This document shows, one piece after another, positions 33,332 to 41,603 of a stretch of DNA of 53,645 bases. The translations under genes and the position numbers were made by a program. The stretch is from an uncultured beta proteobacterium (GTDB lineage Bacteria; Pseudomonadota; Gammaproteobacteria; Burkholderiales; SG8-39), in contig CADEDU010000005.1 of the NCBI GenBank assembly GCA_902826155.1, positions 24,784-78,428 of the forward strand, read 5' to 3'. How positions within the stretch are numbered: the first letter of the stretch is position 1; the number at the start of each line of letters is the position of its first letter. The notes under the pieces were generated by a model, which saw only the letters and a program-made list of their open reading frames with translations, ran no database searches and was not told where the DNA came from.

Positions 33332-34489
33332 ATGCGGCTCCTCTTTCTCGTCACTGAAGACTGGTACTTCGTAAGCCATCGGCTTGAGCTGGCCAAGGCA
33401 GCAATTTCGGCAGGGTTCGAAGTCGGCGTGGCAACACGGGTGCGCGCGCACGGTGAGCGTATTCGATCAGCCGGAATCGAGCTGATTCCGTTGCAGCTCG
33501 CGCGCAGAGGAACAAATCCTTTCGCCGAGCTCCGGGCGGTGCGCGAGATAGTGCGAACCTACCGCTCATTCCGACCTGACATCGTCCATCAAGTCGCATT
33601 GAAGCCGATCGTCTACGGCTCCTTTGCGGCGCGACTTGCGCGAGTGCCGCACGTCGTCAACGCGCTGACCGGTCTGGGCTACGTCTTTTCCTCCGACGAT
33701 ATCGGTGCCCAGCTTGCGCGGCCACTGCTGACTGCTGCATATCGCGTCGCACTCCGGCAAGGGCGAGTGATCGTGCAAAACGTCGACGACCTGGCAATGC
33801 TCACAAGCAAAGGGATCGTCGCACTCGAGCATTGCGCCCTCATCTACGGGGCTGGTGTGGACATCGAACAATTCGCGCACTCCGAGGAGCAGCCCGGGCT
33901 AGTCCAGGTTGTTCTGCCGTCGCGAATGTTGCGCGACAAGGGAGTCGTGGAATTCGTTGCGGCTGCTCATCAGCTCAAAACTCAGGGCGTGCGTGCGCGA
34001 TTCGTCCTCGTCGGAGCGTCCGACCCCGCCAATCCGAGCTCGATACCCGAATCACAGCTTCGCGCATGGGCAGATACTGGAGTGGTCGAGTGGTGGGGAT
34101 GGCGCGACGACATGGCAGACGTGTTTCGCGGTGCGCACATCGTATGCTTGCCCTCGTATCGCGAAGGTCTGCCGAAGGCGCTGATCGAGGCCGCTGCGAG
34201 TGGCCGGCCGATCGTGACCTGCGACGTACCGGGTTGCCGCGAGGCGGTGATTCCCGACGAATCGGGTATTTTGGTCCCGGCGCGTGATGCATCCGCGCTA
34301 GCGCGCGCGTTGGCAGCGCTGATTGGTGATGGCGTCCGGCGCAAAGCAATGGGTGCGCGCGGGAGGCGCTTCGCCTTGGAAAAATTCTCGATGCAGCACG
34401 TTGCCGCCGAGACCATTGGCCTCTATCGGCGCATCTCCAGCCCGGCGTTGTTTCCGTCGGCGGCTGACCGCGTCGAATCCCGCTCCTAG
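33332..34489 (+). CDS. family 4 glycosyltransferase
   Basis: A 385-residue GT-B glycosyltransferase. The N-terminal acceptor domain begins LLFLVTEDWYFVSHR, and the C-terminal donor domain has the EX7E motif within SYREGLPKALIEAAASG. The opening and the VNALTGLGYVFSS segment resemble glycosyltransferases that build O-antigen or capsule repeats, near WbpH/PglA-type enzymes. It probably acts at the cytoplasmic face of the inner membrane. The ATG at 33332 is the first in frame; a TACAAT box about 40 bases upstream may be a promoter -10. Confidence 0.88.
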   Translation: MRLLFLVTEDWYFVSHRLELAKAAISAGFEVGVATRVRAHGERIRSAGIELIPLQLARRGTNPFAELRAVREIVRTYRSFRPDIVHQVALKPIVYGSFAARLARVPHVVNALTGLGYVFSSDDIGAQLARPLLTAAYRVALRQGRVIVQNVDDLAMLTSKGIVALEHCALIYGAGVDIEQFAHSEEQPGLVQVVLPSRMLRDKGVVEFVAAAHQLKTQGVRARFVLVGASDPANPSSIPESQLRAWADTGVVEWWGWRDDMADVFRGAHIVCLPSYREGLPKALIEAAASGRPIVTCDVPGCREAVIPDESGILVPARDASALARALAALIGDGVRRKAMGARGRRFALEKFSMQHVAAETIGLYRRISSPALFPSAADRVESRS

Positions 34490-34498
34490 CCGGCCTCG

Positions 34499-35476
34499 AT
34501 GCGCATTCTGGTGACGGGGCCGACCGGATTCATCGGTCGAAGACTCGTTGAAGCTCTTGTATCCTCCGGGCACCAGGTGGTCGCTGCGGCGCGTAGAGTC
34601 GATCGGCTCGCGCAACCTGGGACGAGCGGCGTGACGTGGTTGAGCATCGGCGATCTTTCCGAGCCGATCGATTGGTCGGACGCGTTGCGTTCAGTCAATG
34701 CGGTCGTGCATTTGGCCGGCGTCGCGCACGTTGTGGATCGTGCCGATTCCGAATTGACAGACCGCTATCAGGTGGTCAATTGTGCTGCGACGCTGGCGCT
34801 CGCGCGTGCCGCGGCAGTTGCCGGGGTTCGGCGCTTTGTCTTTCTCAGCTCCGCCCGGGTCCATGGCGAGGGGACGGCAGGACGGGTATTTCGAGAAAGC
34901 GACATATGTGCGCCGGTCGATCCCTACGGTCGATCGAAGTTGGCCGCCGAGCGCGGCCTTGCCTCGATCGCTCGCAGTTCGGCACTTGAGCTGGTCGTGC
35001 TCCGACCGCCACTTGTCTATGGTCCTGGAGTGAAAGCCAACTTCCTGCGCCTCATGCAATGGATCCATCGAGGCGTGCCATTGCCTCTGGGAGCAGTCGG
35101 CAATCGACGCAGCATGATTTATCTCGACAATCTTGTCGCTGCGACCCAGATCGCCCTTGAGCACCCGAGTGCATCCGGGGGCACCTATCTCGTGAGCGAC
35201 GGGCAGGACCTGTCAACCCCGCAGCTCATCCGAAGCCTTGCCGAGGCGCTTGGCAAGCCAGCGCGCCTGCTCAAGGTGCCGGGTGCTCTTCTGCGCTTGG
35301 GCTTCCTGGCGATCGGGCGAGGCGCGGACTATCAGCGCCTATGCGGCGAATCTGCGGTCGACTCGGCGCGCGCGCGACTCGAACTTGGGATCGTCCCGAC
35401 GGTCCCGGTCGACGAGGGTCTGCATTCCACGGCGCGCTGGTTCCTGGAGCAGCATGTGCGAGGGGCGCGTCGATGA
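34499..35476 (+). CDS. NAD-dependent epimerase/reductase (WbpV/WbpK-like)
   Basis: A 325-residue short-chain protein with TGPTGFIG at its start and the catalytic YGRSKLAAE (Tyr-x3-Lys). SSARVHGE stands where most epimerases have SSxxVYG. This variant is typical of 4-keto-sugar reductases or epimerases near O-antigen initiating transferases. It could reduce the product of the UDP-GlcNAc 4,6-dehydratase at 7621 to a 6-deoxy-HexNAc (for example QuiNAc or FucNAc). That pairing is inference. It starts 10 bases after the preceding gene and overlaps the next. Confidence 0.82.
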   Translation: MRILVTGPTGFIGRRLVEALVSSGHQVVAAARRVDRLAQPGTSGVTWLSIGDLSEPIDWSDALRSVNAVVHLAGVAHVVDRADSELTDRYQVVNCAATLALARAAAVAGVRRFVFLSSARVHGEGTAGRVFRESDICAPVDPYGRSKLAAERGLASIARSSALELVVLRPPLVYGPGVKANFLRLMQWIHRGVPLPLGAVGNRRSMIYLDNLVAATQIALEHPSASGGTYLVSDGQDLSTPQLIRSLAEALGKPARLLKVPGALLRLGFLAIGRGADYQRLCGESAVDSARARLELGIVPTVPVDEGLHSTARWFLEQHVRGARR

Positions 35477-36875
35477 AGCCAAGGCTCGCGTCCCGAGTGA
35501 ACCTGTGGCACCGGTAGCAGCCGCGCTACTCGAGCTGCTTCGACGTCTGTCCGATGCGCGATCGGTAGACGCAAGGATCGCGCGCGCCGCGGCCGTCTCG
35601 GGAGGACTGTCGGCGGGTGTAAAGGGCGCGGCGTTCGCCAAAGAGATTCTGGTCGCGGCAATTTTCGGCGTATCCCAGCAACTCGATGCCTACTTGATTG
35701 CATTGATGCTGGTTGGCGTGCCGAGCGGAATCATCGTAAATGCCGTGCAATGGACCCTCGTCCCGGAGTTTGTCGGCACGGACTTGCATCGCGGGCGTGA
35801 GCAAGCGCGCTCGCTCCTGCGCCAAGCGGTCTCGTTCGGGCTCATTGCTCAGCTTGCGTTGCTCGGGTTGTGCGCGGCCCTGCTACCGTGGCTTCTCCCG
35901 CATCTTGCAGCACCGTTCGACGAGCAGGGTTCCTCCGCGTTGCGTAACGGTTTGCTGTTGCTGTGTCTCTACTACTTCGCTTCCGGTCCTGTGCTGATTG
36001 GTTACTCCATTCTTCAGGCCCGGCACCGTTTCGTGGCAAACGGCGCTATTCCGGTCATCACGCCCGTGGTCATAGTCGTCCTGCTGTTGATTCGTCCGAT
36101 TCCCAGTACCGAAACGCTTGCCCTCGGCATGGCACTGGGTTTCCTGGTCGAGCTGATCGTCGTCCAACGGATGCTTGCAGGTGAGGCGCTCACGCTCGCC
36201 CCATCACTTGGGCCCTTCGATTCGATCGGTAGACCATTCTTACGGAGTGTCGCCAAGCTCTCCGCTGCGACGACCGCGTTGTCGCTACTGATGCTGGTAG
36301 AACAGGTCGCTGCCGCGCGACTCGGCGTCGGAGCGGTCTCGACGCTCGGCTACGCGTTCAAGCTGCCGGCATTGATTGCGGCGCTCGCGGTGGTCGCAAT
36401 CTGGACTGCCGTCTTTCCCTACTTCACCGAGATGCTCGTGCGCGGTCAGGTCGAGGAGTGTCGAAAAACGTTGCGGCGCTGCGCCGTCTGGGTTTGCGTC
36501 GGGGGTACCGCACTCGCGGCGATTCTCATTCCGAGCTCCGAATTCATTGTGCGGCTGTTCTTCATGCGCGGCGCTTTTTCCGAGCATGCCGCTGCGGCAG
36601 TGACGCTGGCCCAGCAGGCCTATCTCCTGCAACTACCGGCGGCGCTGCTGATGGCGCTTTCGTTGAGGCTACTGCTGGCACAGGGCCGATCGGAGTGGGT
36701 TCTGGTGGCCTACGCGTGCCAACTCGTTCTGTTCACCGCGGCGATCGCCATCGGGTTGCAACTCGAACGGGTGCCGGCCATTATTGCGCTTGCAAATTCA
36801 ATTGCGGTGACAATCGCAGCCGCGCTGGCTTTTCTGTTGGCCGACCGCGCGGTTCGAGTGCCCAATGATCGATAG
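35454..36875 (+). CDS. MurJ/MviN-family lipid-linked oligosaccharide flippase
   Basis: A 473-residue polytopic inner-membrane protein with about 12-14 hydrophobic helices. MurJ/MOP-family features include GLSAGVKGAAFAKEILVAAIFG near the start, QQLDAYLIAL, and the SEHAAAAVT ... FFMRGAF segment near helix 8-9. It should flip a lipid-linked glycan to the periplasm; within a glycan locus the substrate is more likely the O-unit than lipid II. The start is ATG 35454 inside the end of the previous gene, or GTG 35505. The long frame upstream of 35454 is the shadow of the epimerase gene. Confidence 0.85.
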   Translation: MCEGRVDEAKARVPSEPVAPVAAALLELLRRLSDARSVDARIARAAAVSGGLSAGVKGAAFAKEILVAAIFGVSQQLDAYLIALMLVGVPSGIIVNAVQWTLVPEFVGTDLHRGREQARSLLRQAVSFGLIAQLALLGLCAALLPWLLPHLAAPFDEQGSSALRNGLLLLCLYYFASGPVLIGYSILQARHRFVANGAIPVITPVVIVVLLLIRPIPSTETLALGMALGFLVELIVVQRMLAGEALTLAPSLGPFDSIGRPFLRSVAKLSAATTALSLLMLVEQVAAARLGVGAVSTLGYAFKLPALIAALAVVAIWTAVFPYFTEMLVRGQVEECRKTLRRCAVWVCVGGTALAAILIPSSEFIVRLFFMRGAFSEHAAAAVTLAQQAYLLQLPAALLMALSLRLLLAQGRSEWVLVAYACQLVLFTAAIAIGLQLERVPAIIALANSIAVTIAAALAFLLADRAVRVPNDR

Positions 36876-36941
36876 CAGTCTTGCCGGATCTCGCGCTGGT
36901 GGTGAGGTTGGCACACACTCATTCACGCCCGCGTTATTGCG

Positions 36942-37925
36942 ATGGAAACAGTCAGCTGCAACCTCTGCGAATCCCTCAACCTCAGGCCGGTGTACCAGAT
37001 GCCTGACATCCTGTTCAATCCGCAGGAATGGTTCAGCGTGGTCGAGTGCAAGTCGTGCGGGCTTGGCTTTACCAACCCTCGACCGACACGCGCCGAGATG
37101 GGGCGCTACTATCCGCCCGCCTTCTATCAATACTTCGAGACCAACCAGGCATTCCACGCGCAGCGCTATGCCGTTGAGGGCGGCTATCTCGACGACGTGC
37201 CTGGGCCCGAACGCCGCCTGCTCGACGTCGGGTGTGCGAACGGCGACTTCCCTCGGTATATGGCTAAACAAGGGTGGCAAGTTGCGGGCGTCGAAGTGAG
37301 CGAAGCTGCACGGCCAATAGAGGATTTCCAGGTTTTTCGCTGCGCACTCACCGAAGTCCCTCTGAACGAACCAACATTCGACGCGATCACTGCTTGGGCG
37401 GTCATCGAGCATGTCCACGATCCCCTCGCCTACTTTCAAAAAGCCTCGGGCCTTTTGAAACCCGGTGGTCGATTCGTCTTTCTCGTGACCAACTTCGAAA
37501 GTTGGGCCTCGCGTAACCTGTTCCGCGAAGATCTACCGCGCCACCTGTACTTCTTCTCGGAGCAGACAGTACGACGATACATGCAGCGGGTCGGACTGGA
37601 ACTTACGAAGGTCGACTACTCCAACGAGATCTACGCTATCCGATGTGTCAATTGGTTGCGTTACCTCTGGTATCGGCTGGCACTGAAGCGTCCGCTGCAG
37701 TGGCTCGACCTTCCTGAGCGCCCGCAGGCGTTTTTCGAACGGCTGGGTCGAGCCGATCTGCGTGCGAAACTCCAGTACGTATTGCAGCACCCGCTGGCAG
37801 TGATCGATCGCTCGTTGCTGCCGCTTTTCGAGCTCTTGATGCCCGAGCGGATCGCGATGGGGGCGGTGGTGTTCGTCGCAACCAAGCCGCGCGAGTCGCA
37901 CGTTCGACCATCCGCCGAAAAATGA
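36942..37925 (+). CDS. SAM methyltransferase with N-terminal zinc ribbon
   Basis: A 327-residue protein. CNLC at 6-9 and CKSC near 36-39 form a likely zinc ribbon. The class I methyltransferase domain follows (LLDVGCANGDFPRYM, then AWAVIEHVHDP). This layout is found in sugar C- or O-methyltransferases and in many O-antigen loci. The C-terminal 100 residues have amphipathic Arg/Leu-rich stretches and may associate with the membrane. It is first of four consecutive methyltransferase genes. Confidence 0.85.
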   Translation: METVSCNLCESLNLRPVYQMPDILFNPQEWFSVVECKSCGLGFTNPRPTRAEMGRYYPPAFYQYFETNQAFHAQRYAVEGGYLDDVPGPERRLLDVGCANGDFPRYMAKQGWQVAGVEVSEAARPIEDFQVFRCALTEVPLNEPTFDAITAWAVIEHVHDPLAYFQKASGLLKPGGRFVFLVTNFESWASRNLFREDLPRHLYFFSEQTVRRYMQRVGLELTKVDYSNEIYAIRCVNWLRYLWYRLALKRPLQWLDLPERPQAFFERLGRADLRAKLQYVLQHPLAVIDRSLLPLFELLMPERIAMGAVVFVATKPRESHVRPSAEK

Positions 37926-37941
37926 GCCCGGGACCCGGTCA

Positions 37942-38793
37942 GTGAACGAAACCCGCTCGACTCGTTCGAATTCAAGTGCGGTGGACAACACCGATGCGCA
38001 CGATATCGCCGGCCAACCCTACTGGGACGACGTATGGGACCGCCGTGCGCGCCAGCGGCTCGTCGATCCGCGTGAACCAGGCGTACGCAACTTCCTCCGA
38101 CGCGAGTTCCACGCGCTATTCGTCGACCTGCTCGGGCGCGGAGAGGGGCGTTCGCTGATCGAAGTGGGATGTGCCGATTCGATCTGGTTGCCGTACTTCG
38201 GACGCGAACTCGGCTTCGCGGTCGAAGGGGTCGACTATTCGCCGCAAGGGTGCGTGAAGGCCGAACAGACCTTGCGGGAGGCAGGCGTCGATGCGACTGT
38301 CCATTGCGCCGACTTGTTCCACCCGCCGGATCATTTGTTGGGGCGATTCGACTGCGTGTTCACTTATGGTTTGGTCGAGCACTTCGCCGACACGACGGCT
38401 GTACTCTCGGCACTTGCTGCGCTCGCTCCTCCGGGTGGTCGACTGCTGACGCTCGTACCGAACATGACCTCCGCAATGGGGTGGATGCAGCGAAGATTCA
38501 ACGCGTCGATCTACGAGAAACACGTACCGCTTTCCCTCGACGCATTAGCCGCGGCACACGAGGGAGCCCACCTTCAGGTCGAGCGCCAGGAACGGTTGCT
38601 GTCTGTAAATTTCGGGGTGCTCGTTCCCTGCTCCGCCACTGACGGTCGGCTCCTCAGCACGTTCAAGCGTGGCGTGTACGGATGTTTGCTGGCGGCGATG
38701 GCTCCAGTCTGGGCACTCGAGTCGCGAGGCATTCGGATGCTGCCAAAGACCGATGCGCTTACACCTTACTTTGCGGTGCTTGCGCGAAAGTGA
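37942..38793 (+). CDS. class I SAM-dependent methyltransferase
   Basis: A 283-residue protein with motif I as LIEVGCADSIWLPYF, acidic motif II VEGVDYS and GLVEHFAD as motif IV. The first ~30 residues are polar and probably disordered. The start is GTG at 37942. Its TGA overlaps the following GTG start (GTGA), so the two methyltransferases are probably translated together. The substrate is unknown, most likely a glycan intermediate. Confidence 0.83.
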   Translation: MNETRSTRSNSSAVDNTDAHDIAGQPYWDDVWDRRARQRLVDPREPGVRNFLRREFHALFVDLLGRGEGRSLIEVGCADSIWLPYFGRELGFAVEGVDYSPQGCVKAEQTLREAGVDATVHCADLFHPPDHLLGRFDCVFTYGLVEHFADTTAVLSALAALAPPGGRLLTLVPNMTSAMGWMQRRFNASIYEKHVPLSLDALAAAHEGAHLQVERQERLLSVNFGVLVPCSATDGRLLSTFKRGVYGCLLAAMAPVWALESRGIRMLPKTDALTPYFAVLARK

Positions 38794-39560
38794 GCGGCTT
38801 GAGCGTCCCTCCTGCACCAACCGATCTTCTTTCGACGTTGCGGCTAGAGGAACTGATGGCTGTCCGAAGCTACTTGCCAGCCGCCACCGGTGCACGTGTA
38901 CTCGAAGTCGGCGGCGGGAACGGCTTTCAGACGGCGTGGCTGCGCTCCTGGGGCTACGAAGTCGTCCCGATCGATATCGAGCCGGGTCGATGGCTCCAAC
39001 GTCATGCGCGGGTGCTGCTCTACGACGGAGTGCGGCTCCCATTCGCCGCGGGCAGCTTCGATGCGGTGTTCAGCTCGAACGTTCTGGAGCACGTCAATCG
39101 ACTGTCAGAGTTGCTTGCTGAATTTCGGCGTGTCATGAAGCCCGGGGGCGTCGCCTTGCACATTCTGCCGACGCCCGTTTGGCGCGTTTGGACCCTGCTC
39201 GGCCACTACCCGTCCTTGTTCCGACGTCTCCTGTTCGGACCCAATCGCCAGCTCGGGATTGCCGAACCTTCCGCGCGCGACGTTCTAAAGCGGCGATCGT
39301 TGCGGCAGCTCGTTTATCGTGCTCTGGTTCCGGCGCCGCACGGGGCGTTTCGTTCAAGCTTCGAGGAGATTCTTGCTTTTCGCCGAGGCGACTGGACTCG
39401 GAGATTCGAACTCGGCGGATTCGCAGTCAGCGAGACGCATCCGACAGGCTTGTTCTATTCGGGCAATCTGCTCGCGCCCTGGTTGCCGCTCGATGCCCGT
39501 CGCGCGTTGGCCCGGATCCTGGGCAGCTCTTGCCGGATCTTCGTGTTGCGGAGCGCGTAG
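38790..39560 (+). CDS. class I SAM-dependent methyltransferase
   Basis: A 256-residue protein with VLEVGGGNGFQTAWL as motif I and SSNVLEHVNR as motif IV, and a MKPGGVALHILP post-motif strand. The GTG start at 38790 overlaps the preceding stop. An upstream in-frame ATG at 38682 lies inside the previous gene and is rejected. The C-terminal region contains a Phe/Arg-rich stretch and LFYSGNLLAPW that may touch the membrane. Confidence 0.83.
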   Translation: MSGLSVPPAPTDLLSTLRLEELMAVRSYLPAATGARVLEVGGGNGFQTAWLRSWGYEVVPIDIEPGRWLQRHARVLLYDGVRLPFAAGSFDAVFSSNVLEHVNRLSELLAEFRRVMKPGGVALHILPTPVWRVWTLLGHYPSLFRRLLFGPNRQLGIAEPSARDVLKRRSLRQLVYRALVPAPHGAFRSSFEEILAFRRGDWTRRFELGGFAVSETHPTGLFYSGNLLAPWLPLDARRALARILGSSCRIFVLRSA

Positions 39561-39564
39561 CACA

Positions 39565-40395
39565 ATGGGATTGTTCGACACGGACAACAGCAATCGAGAG
39601 GAAGCGAGATTCGCATTCGGGCGAAACTGGCAACGCTACCTGCGTTCGGTTGGCGAAGCCGATTATCGGCGTGCCATGCAGTCACTAACTGCATCGATTG
39701 CCAACGGTGACCCGGGCAATGCGAGTTTCCTCGATATCGGCTGTGGCAGCGGCCTCATGTCAGCAGCGGCGCACCGGCTTGGCTATGGTCGCGTCGTGTC
39801 GTTCGACTACGACGCCGATAGCGTCGCCGCGACGAAGCAGCTTCACGCCGCGCAAAATTCCCCGGTTAACTGGACCGTCCAACAGGGATCCGTGCTCGAT
39901 CATGGATTCATGGGCGCGCTTGGAAAGTTCGACGTCGTCTATTCGTGGGGCGTGCTGCACCATACGGGGTCGATGTGGGCAGCCATAGACCGGGCGCTTG
40001 AGGCAGTGAAGCCTGGAGGATGTGCGTTCCTCGCGCTGTACAACGATCAAGGCTGGATTTCACGCTACTGGACGCACGTGAAGCGGGTCTATGTGCACGC
40101 TACGAGGCCGGTTCGGGCTCTTCTGCTCGGCACCTTCTATGCTTACTTTGGGGTCGGCCTTTTTCTGGCGGATGTACTCAGGCTCAACAATCCGTTGCGG
40201 CGACACATCGGCGATCGGCGCGGTATGAGATTCCTCTTCGATGTAGTTGATTGGGTTGGTGGCTATCCCTTCGAAGTCACATCCCCCGATCGTATGGTGA
40301 AGTACGCTGGCGAGCGAGGATTCAGGGCAACCTGTGTGCGCAACGTCGGCCGGCGCCACGGCTGCAATGAATTCTTGCTGGTGCGCATTCCGTAG
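39565..40395 (+). CDS. class I SAM-dependent methyltransferase
   Basis: A 276-residue protein beginning MGLFDTDNSNREE. Motif I is FLDIGCGSGLMSAAA, motif II VVSFDYD, and motif IV YSWGVLHHTG. The GRNWQRYL segment before the domain is common in this O-antigen-associated group. A hydrophobic segment near residues 180-200 (LLLGTFYAYFGVGLFLADVL) could be a membrane anchor. It begins five bases after the preceding stop. Confidence 0.83.
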   Translation: MGLFDTDNSNREEARFAFGRNWQRYLRSVGEADYRRAMQSLTASIANGDPGNASFLDIGCGSGLMSAAAHRLGYGRVVSFDYDADSVAATKQLHAAQNSPVNWTVQQGSVLDHGFMGALGKFDVVYSWGVLHHTGSMWAAIDRALEAVKPGGCAFLALYNDQGWISRYWTHVKRVYVHATRPVRALLLGTFYAYFGVGLFLADVLRLNNPLRRHIGDRRGMRFLFDVVDWVGGYPFEVTSPDRMVKYAGERGFRATCVRNVGRRHGCNEFLLVRIP

Positions 40396-40433
40396 CACGC
40401 CCGTCCCAACCTTCAATTGCCGATCGGCGACTC

Positions 40434-41597
40434 GTGGCGGTGAATCAGTCCTTGCGCGTGGCATTTGTTACGACCGGCCTGGGCACAGGTGGTGCCGAGC
40501 GCATGTTGGTCAAGCTGGTTGCTGCGTTGCGCCCGAAGCGCTGTACTTTTCTCGTCGTATCGTTGCGTGACGTGGGAACCCAGGCGCAACCGTTGCGCGA
40601 GCTGGGCGCTGTGGTCGAACAATTGCATATGAATCGGCCGTGGCACCTTCCCGCCTTTGTCCCACGCCTGCGCCGGCTGATCACGCATTTCGCGCCCGAC
40701 GTGATTCAGGGTTGGATGTACCACGGGAACCTTGCCGCAACGCTTGGAATGCGTTGGGCGCCATCCGATGCGCTGCTGATGTGGGGGATACGGCAGACAT
40801 TTCACGGGATGGCGAACGAGCGGCCGCTGACGCGACTCGTCATTCGTGCGAACGCGCGACTCTCCGAGAGACCGGGACACATTGTCTTCAATTCCATGTC
40901 GAGCCTGGATCAGCACGCGGCAATCGGATTCCGGAATGAACACGCAATAATGATCCCGAACGGATTCGAGTTGGATCGTTTTCGACCGGACGCTTCGGTT
41001 CGAGCGAGGCGTCGAGCATGGCTGGGTGTTTCGCCCGACACGCTGGTCGTAGGCCACGTTTCTCGCGATCACCCGATGAAAGACCACGAAACCCTGCTGC
41101 TCGCCGCGCGGCAGGTCGTCCGATCGTCCCCGAACGCGCTATTCGTCTTGGTCGGGACGGGGGTCGATGAGTCGAATTCGCGGCTGGCAGGTCTGGTTAG
41201 ACAATTCGAACTCGGTCGAAACGTTCGATTCCTGGGTGAGGTTTCTCAGCTCGAGAACCTCTATCCGGCGTTCGACCTCTGCGTGCTTTCATCAGCCTGG
41301 GGTGAAGCGTTCCCCAATGTCCTCGGTGAAGCGATGGCGTGCGGCGTACCCTGTATCGCGACCGACGTTGGCGAGGCGGGCACGATCATCGGCGATCAAC
41401 ACCGTGTCGTCGATCCTTCGAAACCGGACGCGCTGGCCCACGCCATACGCCGGGTTCTGGAGATGGATCCCGTCCAGCGGTGTCATCTCGGCGCGAGTGA
41501 CCGTGAGCGCGTCGTCGCCCGATACGCCCTCGATAGAATCGCAGATGAGTACTGGCGTTTGTATTCGGACGCCAGGGGCATTCGACCGGAAGGCTGA
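40434..41597 (+). CDS. family 4 glycosyltransferase
   Basis: A 387-residue GT-B enzyme. The N-terminus FVTTGLGTGGAERML is the typical glycine-rich loop. IPNGFELDRFRPD marks the linker to the donor domain, and the EX7E region is SSAWGEAFPNVLGEAMACG. It transfers a sugar to a lipid-linked acceptor, specificity unknown. The start is GTG at 40434, with GTG at 40440 an alternative. The amidotransferase gene follows after six bases. Confidence 0.88.
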   Translation: MAVNQSLRVAFVTTGLGTGGAERMLVKLVAALRPKRCTFLVVSLRDVGTQAQPLRELGAVVEQLHMNRPWHLPAFVPRLRRLITHFAPDVIQGWMYHGNLAATLGMRWAPSDALLMWGIRQTFHGMANERPLTRLVIRANARLSERPGHIVFNSMSSLDQHAAIGFRNEHAIMIPNGFELDRFRPDASVRARRRAWLGVSPDTLVVGHVSRDHPMKDHETLLLAARQVVRSSPNALFVLVGTGVDESNSRLAGLVRQFELGRNVRFLGEVSQLENLYPAFDLCVLSSAWGEAFPNVLGEAMACGVPCIATDVGEAGTIIGDQHRVVDPSKPDALAHAIRRVLEMDPVQRCHLGASDRERVVARYALDRIADEYWRLYSDARGIRPEG

Positions 41598-41603
41598 CAC
41601 GAC

